Of a stretch of 64,000 bases of DNA, positions 10,121 to 19,352 are shown in pieces. The stretch's first letter is position 1; every line of letters begins with the position of its first letter. Below the pieces are notes generated by a model, which did no database searches, was not told the DNA's origin, and saw nothing but the letters and a program-made list of their open reading frames with translations. The translations under genes were made by a program, and so were the position numbers. The stretch comes from Marinobacter sp. SS5-14b (GTDB lineage: Bacteria > Pseudomonadota > Gammaproteobacteria > Pseudomonadales > Oleiphilaceae): NCBI RefSeq assembly GCF_030541005.1, contig NZ_JASSVM010000001.1, positions 124,001-188,000 on the forward strand, read 5' to 3'.

Positions 10121-12763
10121 ATGCGAACCAACCAGCCACAAACCATTTATCTGAGTGAGTACCAGGTACCTGCTTATCTGGTTGACCACGTGGATCTGCG
10201 TTTTGAGCTGTTTGAAGATGGCGCCCGGGTACACAGTACCCTGGCGATGCGCCGCAACCCGGAGTCCGCTCAGGGCGATGTGCCGCTGGAACTCGATGGC
10301 GACAGCCTGACACTGGAGGGTGTGGCCCTCGATGGCGAGCAACTGGAGGCGGGCGCCTATGAAGATCAGGGCGACAAGCTGATCGTACGTGGCGTACCTG
10401 GGCAGTTTGAACTGAGCGTGGTGACCTGGATCGAACCCCAGAGCAATACCCGCCTGGAAGGACTGTACAAGTCCTCCGGCATGTTCTGTACCCAGTGCGA
10501 GGCAGAAGGCTTTCGCAGTATCACCTTCTATCCGGATCGCCCGGATGTGATGGCCCGGTTCCGCACCCGTATTGAAGCCGACCAAAATGCTTATCCGATC
10601 CTGTTGTCCAACGGCAACCCGATCGAGCAGGGTAGTCTCGATAACGGGCGCCATTTTGTGACCTGGGAAGATCCGTTCCCCAAACCGGCTTATTTGTTTG
10701 CGCTGGTTGCGGGGGATCTGGTGGAAAAGCGCGACACCTTTACCACCTGCTCCGGCCGCGCCATCGACTTGCGTATCTATGTTGAGCCCCGTAACGCTGA
10801 AAAGTGCGATTTTGCCATGGACGCCCTCAAGCGCTCCATGCGCTGGGACGAAGAGGTTTATGGCCGGGAATACGACCTCGACATCTTCATGATCGTGGCG
10901 GTGGACGACTTCAACATGGGCGCGATGGAAAACAAGGGCCTGAATATCTTCAACTCGTCCTGTGTGCTGGCCAGCCAGGACACCGCCACCGATGCCGCCT
11001 TCCAGCGCATCGAGGCCATCGTCGCCCATGAGTATTTCCACAACTGGTCCGGCAACCGGGTAACCTGTCGGGACTGGTTCCAGCTGAGCCTTAAAGAAGG
11101 CTTTACCGTGTTTCGGGATTCCCAGTTCTCCGCCGATATGGGCTCGCCCACGGTCAAGCGGATTGAAGACGTCACTCTACTGCGCACCGCCCAGTTTGCC
11201 GAAGATGCCGGCCCTATGGCGCATCCGGTTCGGCCCGCGTCCTACATGGAAATCTCCAACTTCTACACCCTGACGATTTATGAGAAAGGGGCAGAAGTGG
11301 TGCGGATGATTCATAACCTGCTGGGCGACGAACTGTTCCGCAAAGGCAGCGATCTTTACTTTGAACGCCACGATGGCCAGGCAGTCACCACTGACGATTT
11401 TGTCCGTGCCATGGAGGATGCATCCGGCCGTGACCTGGGCCAGTTCCGGTTGTGGTACGAGCAGGCTGGTACCCCGGTGCTGACGGTGTCCGACCATTAC
11501 GACAACAGCCGTGGTGTATATCGGCTGAATGTTCGCCAGAGCATTCCCGACACGCCGGGACAGAGCAACAAGAAACCTCAGCATATTCCGTTTGCCGTGG
11601 GCCTGTTGAACGGCGCTGGCCAGTCACTGCCGCTCAATCTGAGTGCCCGGGAACAGGGTGGCCCCACAGAGCGGGTGCTCGAGCTGACCGAGGCGGAGCA
11701 CAGTTTTGAGTTTCACGGCCTGGCGGAACGCCCGGTGCCATCCCTGTTGCAAGGTTTCTCAGCCCCGGTCAGGGTGCAATACCCCTGGAGTCGCGAGCAG
11801 TTGTTGTTCTTGATGAGCCACGATCCGGACGGTTTCAACCGCTGGGATGCGGGTCAGAGGTTGGCGGTGGATGTGATTCAGGCTCTGATCAAGGCGCCGG
11901 ATGATGCGGAAGTGGAGCCGCGACTGGTGGAAGCCTATCGCCAGCTGCTGAACGACACCTCACTGGATCAGGCCCTGGTGGCCAAGATGCTGCTGTTGCC
12001 GTCTGAAGCCTATCTGGTAGAGCTGGCAGAGCGGGCTGATGTGCCAGCCATTCACGCAGCGCGCAAGCGGGTACTGAGCCATCTGGCGGCCTCACTGAGG
12101 GATGACCTGCTGGCCTGTTATCAGCGCCATTTGGTGCCGGGCGAATACCAGCTGACGTCTGATGCCATTGCCCAGCGTAGTCTGCGTAATACCGCGTTGG
12201 CCTGGCTTCTGCACCTGGATGACGAACAAGGGCGCGAACTGGCCCTGGAGCTGTTCCACAACGCCGACAACATGACAGACCGCCTGGGAGCCCTCCGGGC
12301 TCTGGTGAACTCCGGCTTTGAAGACGACCGCAATCACGCGCTGGAGGCGTTCTACGAGCGTTTCCGTGACGATCCGCAGGTGGTGGAGTTGTGGTTCTCG
12401 GTTCAGGCGTCGAGCGACCAGGCGGGCCAGTTGGCCCAGATTCGGCAATTGCTGGAGCACCCGGCGTTTGACTGGAAGAATCCCAACAAAGTGCGCTCTG
12501 TGGTCGGCGTATTCGCCGGCCAGAACCTGGCGGCCTTCCACAACCCGGATGGCAGCGGCTATCAGTTCCTGGCTGATCAGGTGTGCCGGCTGGATGACAG
12601 TAACCCGCAGATCGCCGCACGGTTGGTGTCACCACTGACGCGTTGGAAGAAATTTGCCCCACACTACAGTGGGCAGATGAAAGCGGCACTTGAGCGGATT
12701 CGTGATAAGAGCGAGCTTTCCGGCGACGTCTACGAAGTCGTTCACAAAAGCCTGGCGGACTAG
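10121..12763 (+). CDS. pepN: Aminopeptidase N (alanyl aminopeptidase, M1 family)
   Basis: Zinc aminopeptidase that trims N-terminal residues from cytoplasmic peptides. The substrate-binding GAMEN (residues 267-271) and the HEYFH zinc site (H303, E304, H307), with the downstream Glu in FQLSLKEGFTVF, are intact. The domain order of M1 enzymes is complete, including the C-terminal helical domain ending in KKFAPHYSGQMKAALERI. 880 aa is within a few residues of E. coli PepN. It is preceded by GGAGAG before ATG and appears monocistronic. Confidence 0.97.
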   Translation: MRTNQPQTIYLSEYQVPAYLVDHVDLRFELFEDGARVHSTLAMRRNPESAQGDVPLELDGDSLTLEGVALDGEQLEAGAYEDQGDKLIVRGVPGQFELSVVTWIEPQSNTRLEGLYKSSGMFCTQCEAEGFRSITFYPDRPDVMARFRTRIEADQNAYPILLSNGNPIEQGSLDNGRHFVTWEDPFPKPAYLFALVAGDLVEKRDTFTTCSGRAIDLRIYVEPRNAEKCDFAMDALKRSMRWDEEVYGREYDLDIFMIVAVDDFNMGAMENKGLNIFNSSCVLASQDTATDAAFQRIEAIVAHEYFHNWSGNRVTCRDWFQLSLKEGFTVFRDSQFSADMGSPTVKRIEDVTLLRTAQFAEDAGPMAHPVRPASYMEISNFYTLTIYEKGAEVVRMIHNLLGDELFRKGSDLYFERHDGQAVTTDDFVRAMEDASGRDLGQFRLWYEQAGTPVLTVSDHYDNSRGVYRLNVRQSIPDTPGQSNKKPQHIPFAVGLLNGAGQSLPLNLSAREQGGPTERVLELTEAEHSFEFHGLAERPVPSLLQGFSAPVRVQYPWSREQLLFLMSHDPDGFNRWDAGQRLAVDVIQALIKAPDDAEVEPRLVEAYRQLLNDTSLDQALVAKMLLLPSEAYLVELAERADVPAIHAARKRVLSHLAASLRDDLLACYQRHLVPGEYQLTSDAIAQRSLRNTALAWLLHLDDEQGRELALELFHNADNMTDRLGALRALVNSGFEDDRNHALEAFYERFRDDPQVVELWFSVQASSDQAGQLAQIRQLLEHPAFDWKNPNKVRSVVGVFAGQNLAAFHNPDGSGYQFLADQVCRLDDSNPQIAARLVSPLTRWKKFAPHYSGQMKAALERIRDKSELSGDVYEVVHKSLAD

Positions 12764-12985
12764 GTCCGGTTGAGCGGATCCGCCGATGACCGCGCTCAGG
12801 CGGCCTGATCACCGGCGGATGTTCATGCTCCAGCGAAAGGGAGTGGGTCACAAGCAGATACAAAATCGCACTTTTGATCGATAGACATTATTGTTCAATC
12901 GGCTAATCTGATGGAAAGTCCGAGTTGCATCAGACAATAACAATAGAGCCCTGCAGAGGCTTTCAGACGAATTAAAGGTTGCACA

Positions 12986-14374
12986 ATGAGATACAACAAA
13001 ACCGTATTCCTGGGTGGGCTGCTGGCTCTTTCCTTCGCAGTTTCCCCGGCTCATGCCGCAGTGTCCGCCGCTGAGGCGGCGCGCCTGGGGCAGGAGCTTA
13101 CGCCTTTTGGTTCCCAGAAGGCGGGTAACGAGGCCGGCACGATTCCGGCCTGGACGGGCGGTCTTACAGAGCCACCTGCGGGCTATCAGGGTAGCGGTCA
13201 GCACCACATCAACCCGTTCCCGAACGATCAGGTGCTGTTTACGATCACAGCGGCCAACAAAGAACAATACGATGAGTACCTGACCGATGGTGTCAGGGCC
13301 ATGCTGGATACCTACCCGACTACGTTCCGCATTCCGGTCTATCAATCTCGCCGTACCCACGCCGTTCCAGACTGGGTGGCTGAAAATACCAAGAAAAATG
13401 CAGTAAATGCCGAGATCGTCGGTGAGTCAGAAGGTCTTAAGGGCGCTTTTGGTGGGTATCCGTTCCCGATACTCCATGGCTCAAACGAAGAGAAAGCCTG
13501 GCAGGTGGTCTGGAATCATTTGACTCGCTGGCGTGGAATAAGCCTCACGCGTCGAGCAAGCGAAGTGGCCGTCCAGACCAACGGTGAGTATAGCCTGGTG
13601 ACCTCGCAGCAGGAGGCCTTCTTCAACTTTTATAACCCTGAAGGTAGCGAGAAAGAACTCGATAACATCATTTTTTACTACCTGTCGTTTACCCAGTCTC
13701 CACCTCGTCTTGCCGGGGGCGCGATCCTGGTTCACGAAACCTTGAACCAGATTATTAATCCACGTAATGGCTGGGGTTATAACGCGGGTCAGCGTCGAGT
13801 GCGTCGTGCGCCAAACCTGGGGTATGACTCCCCGATCGCGGCGGCTGACAACCTTCGTACCGCTGATGACACCGACATCTTCAACGGTGCCATGGACCGC
13901 TATAACTGGAACTACGAGGGGCTGAGGGAAATTTACATCCCTTATAACAACTACCGTATTGGCGAGAAAGGCACCCCTTATTCAGACATCCTGGGCATGT
14001 CTCATCTCAACCCGGATTTGACCCGCTGGGAACTCCATCGCGTGCACGTGGTGGAAGCCACTCTCAAACAGGGTGAGCGTCACATTTACGGTAAACGTCG
14101 TTTCTACGTCGACGCGGACAGCTGGAACACCGTTCTGCTTGATCAGTACGATGGCCGCGGCGAACTGTGGCGTGTGACCATGGGTATTCCGAAAAATTAC
14201 TATGAGCTGCCGGGTGTATGGACAGTTCTGGACGTATATCACGACCTTCAGGCTCGCCGCTATCACGTGCTCGGCCTGGATACCGAAGAACCGAATACCC
14301 GCGTATTCACTGACGAAGTACCGAATAAGCGTTATTTCTCGCCAGCGTCCCTGCGTAGGCGCAGCGTACGCTGA
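12986..14374 (+). CDS. DUF1329 periplasmic/outer-membrane protein
   Basis: DUF1329 family, with a LolB-like lipoprotein-sorting fold in described members. A Sec signal peptide is clear (LLALSFAVSPAHA, cleavage after residue 24), with no lipobox Cys, so the mature protein is periplasmic or peripheral at the outer membrane. Family marks include GTIPAWTGG, LGYDSPI and the C-terminal YHDLQARRY. Relatives are usually encoded with DUF1302, YCF48-like and RND proteins. Here the latter two follow at 14520 and 15715, but no DUF1302 gene adjoins. Role inferred: handling of a hydrophobic substrate in the envelope with the RND pump. Confidence 0.88.
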   Translation: MRYNKTVFLGGLLALSFAVSPAHAAVSAAEAARLGQELTPFGSQKAGNEAGTIPAWTGGLTEPPAGYQGSGQHHINPFPNDQVLFTITAANKEQYDEYLTDGVRAMLDTYPTTFRIPVYQSRRTHAVPDWVAENTKKNAVNAEIVGESEGLKGAFGGYPFPILHGSNEEKAWQVVWNHLTRWRGISLTRRASEVAVQTNGEYSLVTSQQEAFFNFYNPEGSEKELDNIIFYYLSFTQSPPRLAGGAILVHETLNQIINPRNGWGYNAGQRRVRRAPNLGYDSPIAAADNLRTADDTDIFNGAMDRYNWNYEGLREIYIPYNNYRIGEKGTPYSDILGMSHLNPDLTRWELHRVHVVEATLKQGERHIYGKRRFYVDADSWNTVLLDQYDGRGELWRVTMGIPKNYYELPGVWTVLDVYHDLQARRYHVLGLDTEEPNTRVFTDEVPNKRYFSPASLRRRSVR

Positions 14375-14376
14375 TG

Positions 14377-14408
14377 AAATGCGCCGGGCCCGGGGCCTGG
14401 CGCATTTT
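14377..14408 (+). terminator. Strong hairpin after the DUF1329 gene
   Basis: A 14-bp stem (14377-14390 with 14394-14407, one G-U) starts 2 nt after the DUF1329 stop, and its closing A-T pairs end in TTTT. It may terminate or attenuate, giving unequal expression of DUF1329 relative to the YCF48 and RND genes, or it may stabilise the 3' end. Confidence 0.65.
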
Positions 14409-14519
14409 GTGCGGGCATGAAGTACACCGGCGGCCAGATGGCTGCCGGTTTGTTTGCAAAAAGCTGCCTGGAATCTGCGGCAGGCGCTTCACGATCCAAC
14501 CAACGTAAAGGCAATCTGA

Positions 14520-15668
14520 ATGGCTAATAGGTTCATGTGCGAGACACTGGGTTCTGCCTGTCTGGGCCTCTCCATGGCATTGGCAGCACCTGCAGCGTTT
14601 GCGCTCACAGATATCATCGAGACTCCGGCCCGGGCCACCGAGCTGGCACCGGAGTCGCTGCTGAATGATGCAACCCGTGCTGGTGACCGTATTGTGGCGG
14701 TTGGTGAGCGAGGGCACATTATTTACTCCGACGATGAGGGGAAAACCTGGAGCCAGGCAGAAGTGCCTGTGTCTGTGACTCTGACTGCCGTGGATTTCGG
14801 TACCAGCGATCACGGCTGGGTTGTTGGCCACAGTGGTGTTGTGCTGCATTCCGAAGATGCGGGTGCCAGCTGGCAGTTGCAGCTTGATGGGCTCAAGGCT
14901 GCCGAGCTTTCCATCGAGAGCAAGGAAGAGCAGATTGCCGAGATGGAAGAGCAGATCGAACAAGCTCCCGAAGATCAAAAGGCGGATCTCGAGTGGGCTC
15001 TGGATGATCTGGTTTTCGCCATGGAGAACGCCCAGTCGGATATGGATATCGGCCCGGTAAACCCCTTGCTGGACGTGTGGTTTGAAAATGACAGCCACGG
15101 TTTTGCTGTTGGTGCCTACGGCATGATCCTGAGAAGTCAGGACGGTGGTGACTCCTGGCGGGACTGGTCTTCCAATGTCGAGAACCCTCAGAACTTCCAT
15201 TACAACAGCATCACTCGTGTCACCGGTGGTGCCCTGGTTATCGTTGGTGAAGCTGGCCAGATCCATGTTTCAGTAGACAACGGTGCCACTTGGAAAAAGC
15301 GTGAAAGTCCTTATGCTGGCTCTCTGTTTGGGGTGAGTGGCACCGGGCAGGTAAACGAAGTGCTGGCGTTTGGTTTGCGCGGCACAACGTTGTTCTCTGG
15401 TGATCTTGGTCGCAGCTGGACCGTGGTTCCGAACGAGGGCAACGCAACCTTGAACAATGCCGCAGTGGCGGAAGACGGCCGTATTACTCTGGTGGGCAAC
15501 GGCGGTGCAGTGCTGATGAGTGCAAATGGCGGTGAAAGCTTTCGCGCCTACTTCCGGGATGACCGGGAAAGTGTCATGAGTGTGGTTCCGCTGGCTGGAA
15601 CCGATCTTTTGCTGGTGGGTGAGGGTGGTGTGAAATTCACCGATTCTCGCGGCCGGAACCTTAAATAA
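14520..15668 (+). CDS. YCF48-like beta-propeller periplasmic protein
   Basis: Exported protein of the YCF48/Hcf136 photosystem-assembly-like class, which in non-phototrophs accompanies RND exporters. Signal peptide with AFA cleavage near residue 28. Propeller blades are marked by repeated units such as YSDDEGKTWSQ, LHSEDAGASWQ, LRSQDGGDSWRD, VSVDNGATWKK and FSGDLGRSWTV. Between blades, residues ~123-176 form a Glu-rich coiled coil (KEEQIAEMEEQIEQAPEDQ) not typical of the fold. It probably scaffolds the RND protein, whose gene follows 46 nt later. Confidence 0.85.
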   Translation: MANRFMCETLGSACLGLSMALAAPAAFALTDIIETPARATELAPESLLNDATRAGDRIVAVGERGHIIYSDDEGKTWSQAEVPVSVTLTAVDFGTSDHGWVVGHSGVVLHSEDAGASWQLQLDGLKAAELSIESKEEQIAEMEEQIEQAPEDQKADLEWALDDLVFAMENAQSDMDIGPVNPLLDVWFENDSHGFAVGAYGMILRSQDGGDSWRDWSSNVENPQNFHYNSITRVTGGALVIVGEAGQIHVSVDNGATWKKRESPYAGSLFGVSGTGQVNEVLAFGLRGTTLFSGDLGRSWTVVPNEGNATLNNAAVAEDGRITLVGNGGAVLMSANGGESFRAYFRDDRESVMSVVPLAGTDLLLVGEGGVKFTDSRGRNLK

Positions 15669-15714
15669 CGCCCTGGTGTGGCATCAACGGATTAATGGAT
15701 AGAGGGCCTTATTA

Positions 15715-18102
15715 ATGTCTGACCCGATGCATGACAGGGGTGATCATTACCTGACAACGCCAAAAGCGGAGCCGTTTCTTGAGCGTTTGATTTTTAACAA
15801 CAGGGCGGTGATTCTGATTGCCTTCCTTTTGTTAACAGTGTTTCTTGGTTACAACGCTATAAAAATTCAGCCGGATGCGAGCTTTGAGCGGATGATTCCG
15901 CTGGAGCATCCCTACATCGTCAATATGCTTGATCACCGGGACGATCTCGACAACCTTGGCAACTTTGTTCGTATTGCCGTGGCCGTCGAAGACGGTGACA
16001 TCTTCAATCCCGAGTACATGGAGACCTTGAAGCAGATCACCGATGAGATGTTTTATCTCAACGGCGTTGATCGTTCTGGTCTGAAGTCTCTGTGGACCTC
16101 AAATGTCCGCTGGGTAGAGGTGACAGAGCAGGGCTTTCAAGGCGGTACGGTCATTCCGGACAACTATGACGGTTCCCGGGATAGCCTCGAGCAATTGCGT
16201 CAGAACGTGCTGCGCTCGAACGAAGTCGGTCGTCTGATATCTGACAACTTCCGCTCGACCATCGTATACGCACCGCTGTACGAGAAAAATCCGGAAACCG
16301 GTGAAGCGCTGGATTACGCCGAGTTCTCCCGCCAGCTGGAAGAAAAAATCCGTAGCAAGTACCAGGAGCAGAACCCGAACATCAGCATTCACATCGTTGG
16401 TTTTGCCAAGAAAGTGGGTGATCTGATTGAAGGTATCGGTTCTATTGCTTGGTTCGCCGGCATTACCATCCTTCTGACAACGTTGCTGTTGTTCTGGTAC
16501 TCGCGTTGTATCGCTGGAACCCTGGTCCCGGTGTTTACCTCGATTATTGCCGTGTTCTGGCAACTGGGTGCCCTGAAACTGCTTGGTTATGGGTTGGACC
16601 CTTATTCGGTGCTGGTACCCTTCCTGGTGTTCGCCATCGGTATCAGTCACGGGGTGCAGATCGTCAATGCGATGGCGGTAGAATCTGCGAAAGGTTTCGA
16701 TGCCATCACGTCTGCACGATTAGCGTTCCGTGCGCTGTATATTCCGGGCATGCTCGCGTTGATTTCGGATGCGATGGGCTTCCTGACGCTCGTTTTCATT
16801 GAAATCGACGTTATCCGTGATCTGGCGGTAGCCGCTGGCCTGGGCGTTGCCTTTGTCATCATCACCAACCTGGTGCTGCATGTACTGATTATGTCTTACG
16901 TAGGCATTTCCAAGGGTGGTGTGCGTCATGTGCAGAATCATGGCGACAAGCAGGACCGCAAATGGCGTGTTATGTCCTACTTTTCTCACCCCGGTGTTGC
17001 GCCTATTTCACTGCTGATTGCGGTCATTGGTCTGGGCCTTGGGATGTACTACAAGCAGGACTTGAAGGTGGGCGATCTCGATCAGGGCGCGCCTGAGCTG
17101 CGCCCTGATTCCCGCTACAACAAAGATAACGCCTACATCATCAATAATTACTCAACCAGTGCGGATGTTCTGGTTGTGATGGTGAAAACGCCGGAAGAGC
17201 AATGTACCCAGTACAACGTGCTGCGGGCCATGGACAGTCTTCAGTGGGAGCTTCAGAACACTCCGGGCGTTCAGGGTTCTGCATCGCTTGCGGATGTGTC
17301 CAAGCTGGTCACCAAGGCGCTTAACGAGGGTAACTGGAAGTGGTTCGAAATTTCACGCAACCAGACCATCATTAATGCGTCCATCAGAGATGCCCCTGCA
17401 GGCCTGATCAACACCACCTGCGATCTGACCCCGGTACTGGTATTCCTGGAAGACCACAAGGCCGAGACTCTGGAGACCGTGATTGAGCGCGTTGAAGAGT
17501 TTGCGCAGGCCAACAGCAATGAGGAGCACACCTTCCTGCTGGCCGCGGGTAATGCCGGTATTGAGGCGGCGACCAACGAGGTTATTTCGAGCGCCAAGGA
17601 CGTCATGCTGCTGCTGGTTTATGGCGTAGTGAGTTTGTTGTGCTTCCTGACCTTCCGCTCAATTCGCGCAGTGGCTTGTATCGTGATTCCGCTGGGGCTG
17701 ACGTCTGTCCTTTGTGAAGCCATCATGGCGGTGTCAGGTATCGGTATCAAAGTGGCGACTTTGCCGGTTATTGCTTTGGGTGTCGGTATCGGTGTGGATT
17801 ACGGTATTTATATCTACAGCAAGCTGGAGAAGTTCCTGCTTGAAGGAAAAACCTTGCAGGACGCTTACTATGAAACCCTTCGCTCCACGGGTAAGGCCGT
17901 TATCTTTACCGGTGTGACACTTGGGCTTGGTGTCGTGACCTGGATTTTCTCACCCATCAAGTTCCAGGCAGACATGGGCTTCCTGTTGTTCTTCATGTTC
18001 CTGTGGAACATGGTGGGCGCAATCTGGCTGCTGCCCGCACTGGCTCGCTTCCTGTTGAGGCCAGACAAAATGCTGGCCAAAGCCAGGGCAGCCAAGTCTT
18101 GA
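15715..18102 (+). CDS. RND / MMPL-family transporter (HAE2-like)
   Basis: Inner-membrane proton-driven exporter of the RND superfamily, 795 aa, closer to the MMPL/HAE2 type than to AcrB in length. An N-terminal TM (AVILIAFLLLTVFLGY) is followed by a large periplasmic loop, a 5-TM block with GISHGVQIVNAM, a second loop (about residues 450-620) and another TM block with VGIGVDYGIYIYSKL, the proton-relay region. No membrane fusion or outer-membrane partner lies beside it. With DUF1329 and YCF48 it likely moves a lipid-like molecule outward; the substrate is unknown. Confidence 0.9.
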   Translation: MSDPMHDRGDHYLTTPKAEPFLERLIFNNRAVILIAFLLLTVFLGYNAIKIQPDASFERMIPLEHPYIVNMLDHRDDLDNLGNFVRIAVAVEDGDIFNPEYMETLKQITDEMFYLNGVDRSGLKSLWTSNVRWVEVTEQGFQGGTVIPDNYDGSRDSLEQLRQNVLRSNEVGRLISDNFRSTIVYAPLYEKNPETGEALDYAEFSRQLEEKIRSKYQEQNPNISIHIVGFAKKVGDLIEGIGSIAWFAGITILLTTLLLFWYSRCIAGTLVPVFTSIIAVFWQLGALKLLGYGLDPYSVLVPFLVFAIGISHGVQIVNAMAVESAKGFDAITSARLAFRALYIPGMLALISDAMGFLTLVFIEIDVIRDLAVAAGLGVAFVIITNLVLHVLIMSYVGISKGGVRHVQNHGDKQDRKWRVMSYFSHPGVAPISLLIAVIGLGLGMYYKQDLKVGDLDQGAPELRPDSRYNKDNAYIINNYSTSADVLVVMVKTPEEQCTQYNVLRAMDSLQWELQNTPGVQGSASLADVSKLVTKALNEGNWKWFEISRNQTIINASIRDAPAGLINTTCDLTPVLVFLEDHKAETLETVIERVEEFAQANSNEEHTFLLAAGNAGIEAATNEVISSAKDVMLLLVYGVVSLLCFLTFRSIRAVACIVIPLGLTSVLCEAIMAVSGIGIKVATLPVIALGVGIGVDYGIYIYSKLEKFLLEGKTLQDAYYETLRSTGKAVIFTGVTLGLGVVTWIFSPIKFQADMGFLLFFMFLWNMVGAIWLLPALARFLLRPDKMLAKARAAKS

Positions 18103-18119
18103 TCGCTGCCTGAAACCTC

Positions 18120-18148
18120 AAAAAAGCCCGCTTCTGCGGGCTTTTTTG
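18120..18148 (+). terminator. Intrinsic terminator after the RND gene
   Basis: GCCCGC-TTCT-GCGGGC stem-loop (18126-18141) flanked by A and T runs; six T follow (18142-18147). It ends the DUF1329-YCF48-RND unit. Confidence 0.92.
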
Positions 18149-18288
18149 TTGTCTCTTCAGCTGGTTAGCGTGCTAATCCTTCCTTTATTTATGGCCTGAA
18201 GTGTTCTATGTTCTAACACGAACCGGATATTTGCCCGTATCGACGAATGGGCATTTGACAATAATGACCAAGAAAAGGAAGAGCACAC

Positions 18289-19272
18289 ATGACACTGAAA
18301 CTTAAAGCGTCCGCTTTTGCTGTTGCAGCTGCCGTCAGCATGGGCGCCGCGTCCACAGCCGTTTCTGCTCAGGAGCAGCGCTTCGTTACGATCGGTACCG
18401 GCGGTGTGACCGGTGTTTACTACCCGGCCGGCGGTGCCATTTGCCGACTGGTCAATATGGATCGGAAGGAGCACGGTATTCGCTGCTCTGTTGAGAGTAC
18501 CGGTGGTTCTGTTTATAACCTGAACGCCATCCGTGCAGGCGAGCTTGATCTGGCCGTTGCCCAGTCTGACTGGCAGTATCATGCCTACAACGGCACCAGC
18601 CAGTTCGAAGAAGCCGGCAAGAACGAGAAGTTGCGCGCGGTATTCTCGCTGCATCCCGAGCCATTCACCGTGGTTGCCAGTAAGGGCTCTGGTATCAAGA
18701 ACTTTGAAGACCTCGAAGGCAAGCGTGTCTCCGTGGGTAACCCGGGTTCCGGCCAGCGTGCGACAGCTGAAGTGCTGATGAAAGAAATGGGTTGGGGCAT
18801 GGACAAGTTTGGTCTGGCCGCCGAAATCAAGGCTGCTGAACAGTCCCAGGCTTTGTGCGATGGCAATATTGATGCCTTCTTTTACACCGTTGGCCACCCT
18901 TCCGGTGCTATCAAGGAAGCGACAACCTCTTGCGACAGCGTTCTGGTCAACGTAGACAACACGGCCAGCAAAAAGCTGATCTCAGATAACCCATACTACC
19001 GTAAGGCAGTAATCCCTGGCGGCATGTATCGTGGCTCGGATCAGGACGTAACAACCTTCGGTGTTGCCGCAACCTTCGTGTCGTCTACGGACGTCCCTGA
19101 GGAAGTGGTCTATGAAGTGGTGAAGGCCGTTTTCGAGAACTTCGACAGCTTCAAGCGCCTGCACCCGGCCTTTGGCAACCTGAAGAAAGAAGAAATGGTA
19201 TCTGACGCTCTGAGTGCGCCTCTGCACCCGGGTGCCGCCAAGTACTATCGTGAAGCTGGTCTGATCGACTGA
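18289..19272 (+). CDS. TAXI-family TRAP transporter solute-binding protein
   Basis: Periplasmic receptor delivering its ligand to the TRAP permease encoded next. Signal peptide ending near VSAQ (about residue 28-29), then the family opening [19 protein letters not shown], typical of TAXI receptors. 327 aa is normal. A terminator-like hairpin separates it from the permease gene, which would allow excess receptor. TAXI ligands are mostly unassigned; glutamate/glutamine-like or other dicarboxylic compounds are known for some members. Confidence 0.93.
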   Translation: MTLKLKASAFAVAAAVSMGAASTAVSAQEQRFVTIGTGGVTGVYYPAGGAICRLVNMDRKEHGIRCSVESTGGSVYNLNAIRAGELDLAVAQSDWQYHAYNGTSQFEEAGKNEKLRAVFSLHPEPFTVVASKGSGIKNFEDLEGKRVSVGNPGSGQRATAEVLMKEMGWGMDKFGLAAEIKAAEQSQALCDGNIDAFFYTVGHPSGAIKEATTSCDSVLVNVDNTASKKLISDNPYYRKAVIPGGMYRGSDQDVTTFGVAATFVSSTDVPEEVVYEVVKAVFENFDSFKRLHPAFGNLKKEEMVSDALSAPLHPGAAKYYREAGLID

Positions 19273-19288
19273 TCAGCCAGAAAAGTAA

Positions 19289-19318
19289 CAGAGCGGGCTA
19301 AGGCCCGCTCTGTTTATT
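19289..19318 (+). terminator. Partial terminator between receptor and permease genes
   Basis: Perfect 10-bp stem CAGAGCGGGC (19289-19298) with GCCCGCTCTG (19303-19312), loop TAAG, followed by TTTATT. Position inside an operon suggests read-through control that favours the receptor. Confidence 0.75.
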
Positions 19319-19352
19319 CAACCAGATTTTCTTCACATCACAGGAACATTCC

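Noticed and set aside
11889..12863. 324-codon minus-strand frame opposite pepN
   Set aside because: Pro/Arg/Ser-rich shadow frame of a high-GC gene whose plus-strand product is certain.
14398..14412. Sigma-54-like TGGC...TGC element before the YCF48 gene
   Set aside because: It lies within the 3' arm of a strong hairpin and its -12 part has a mismatch; the terminator explains it better.
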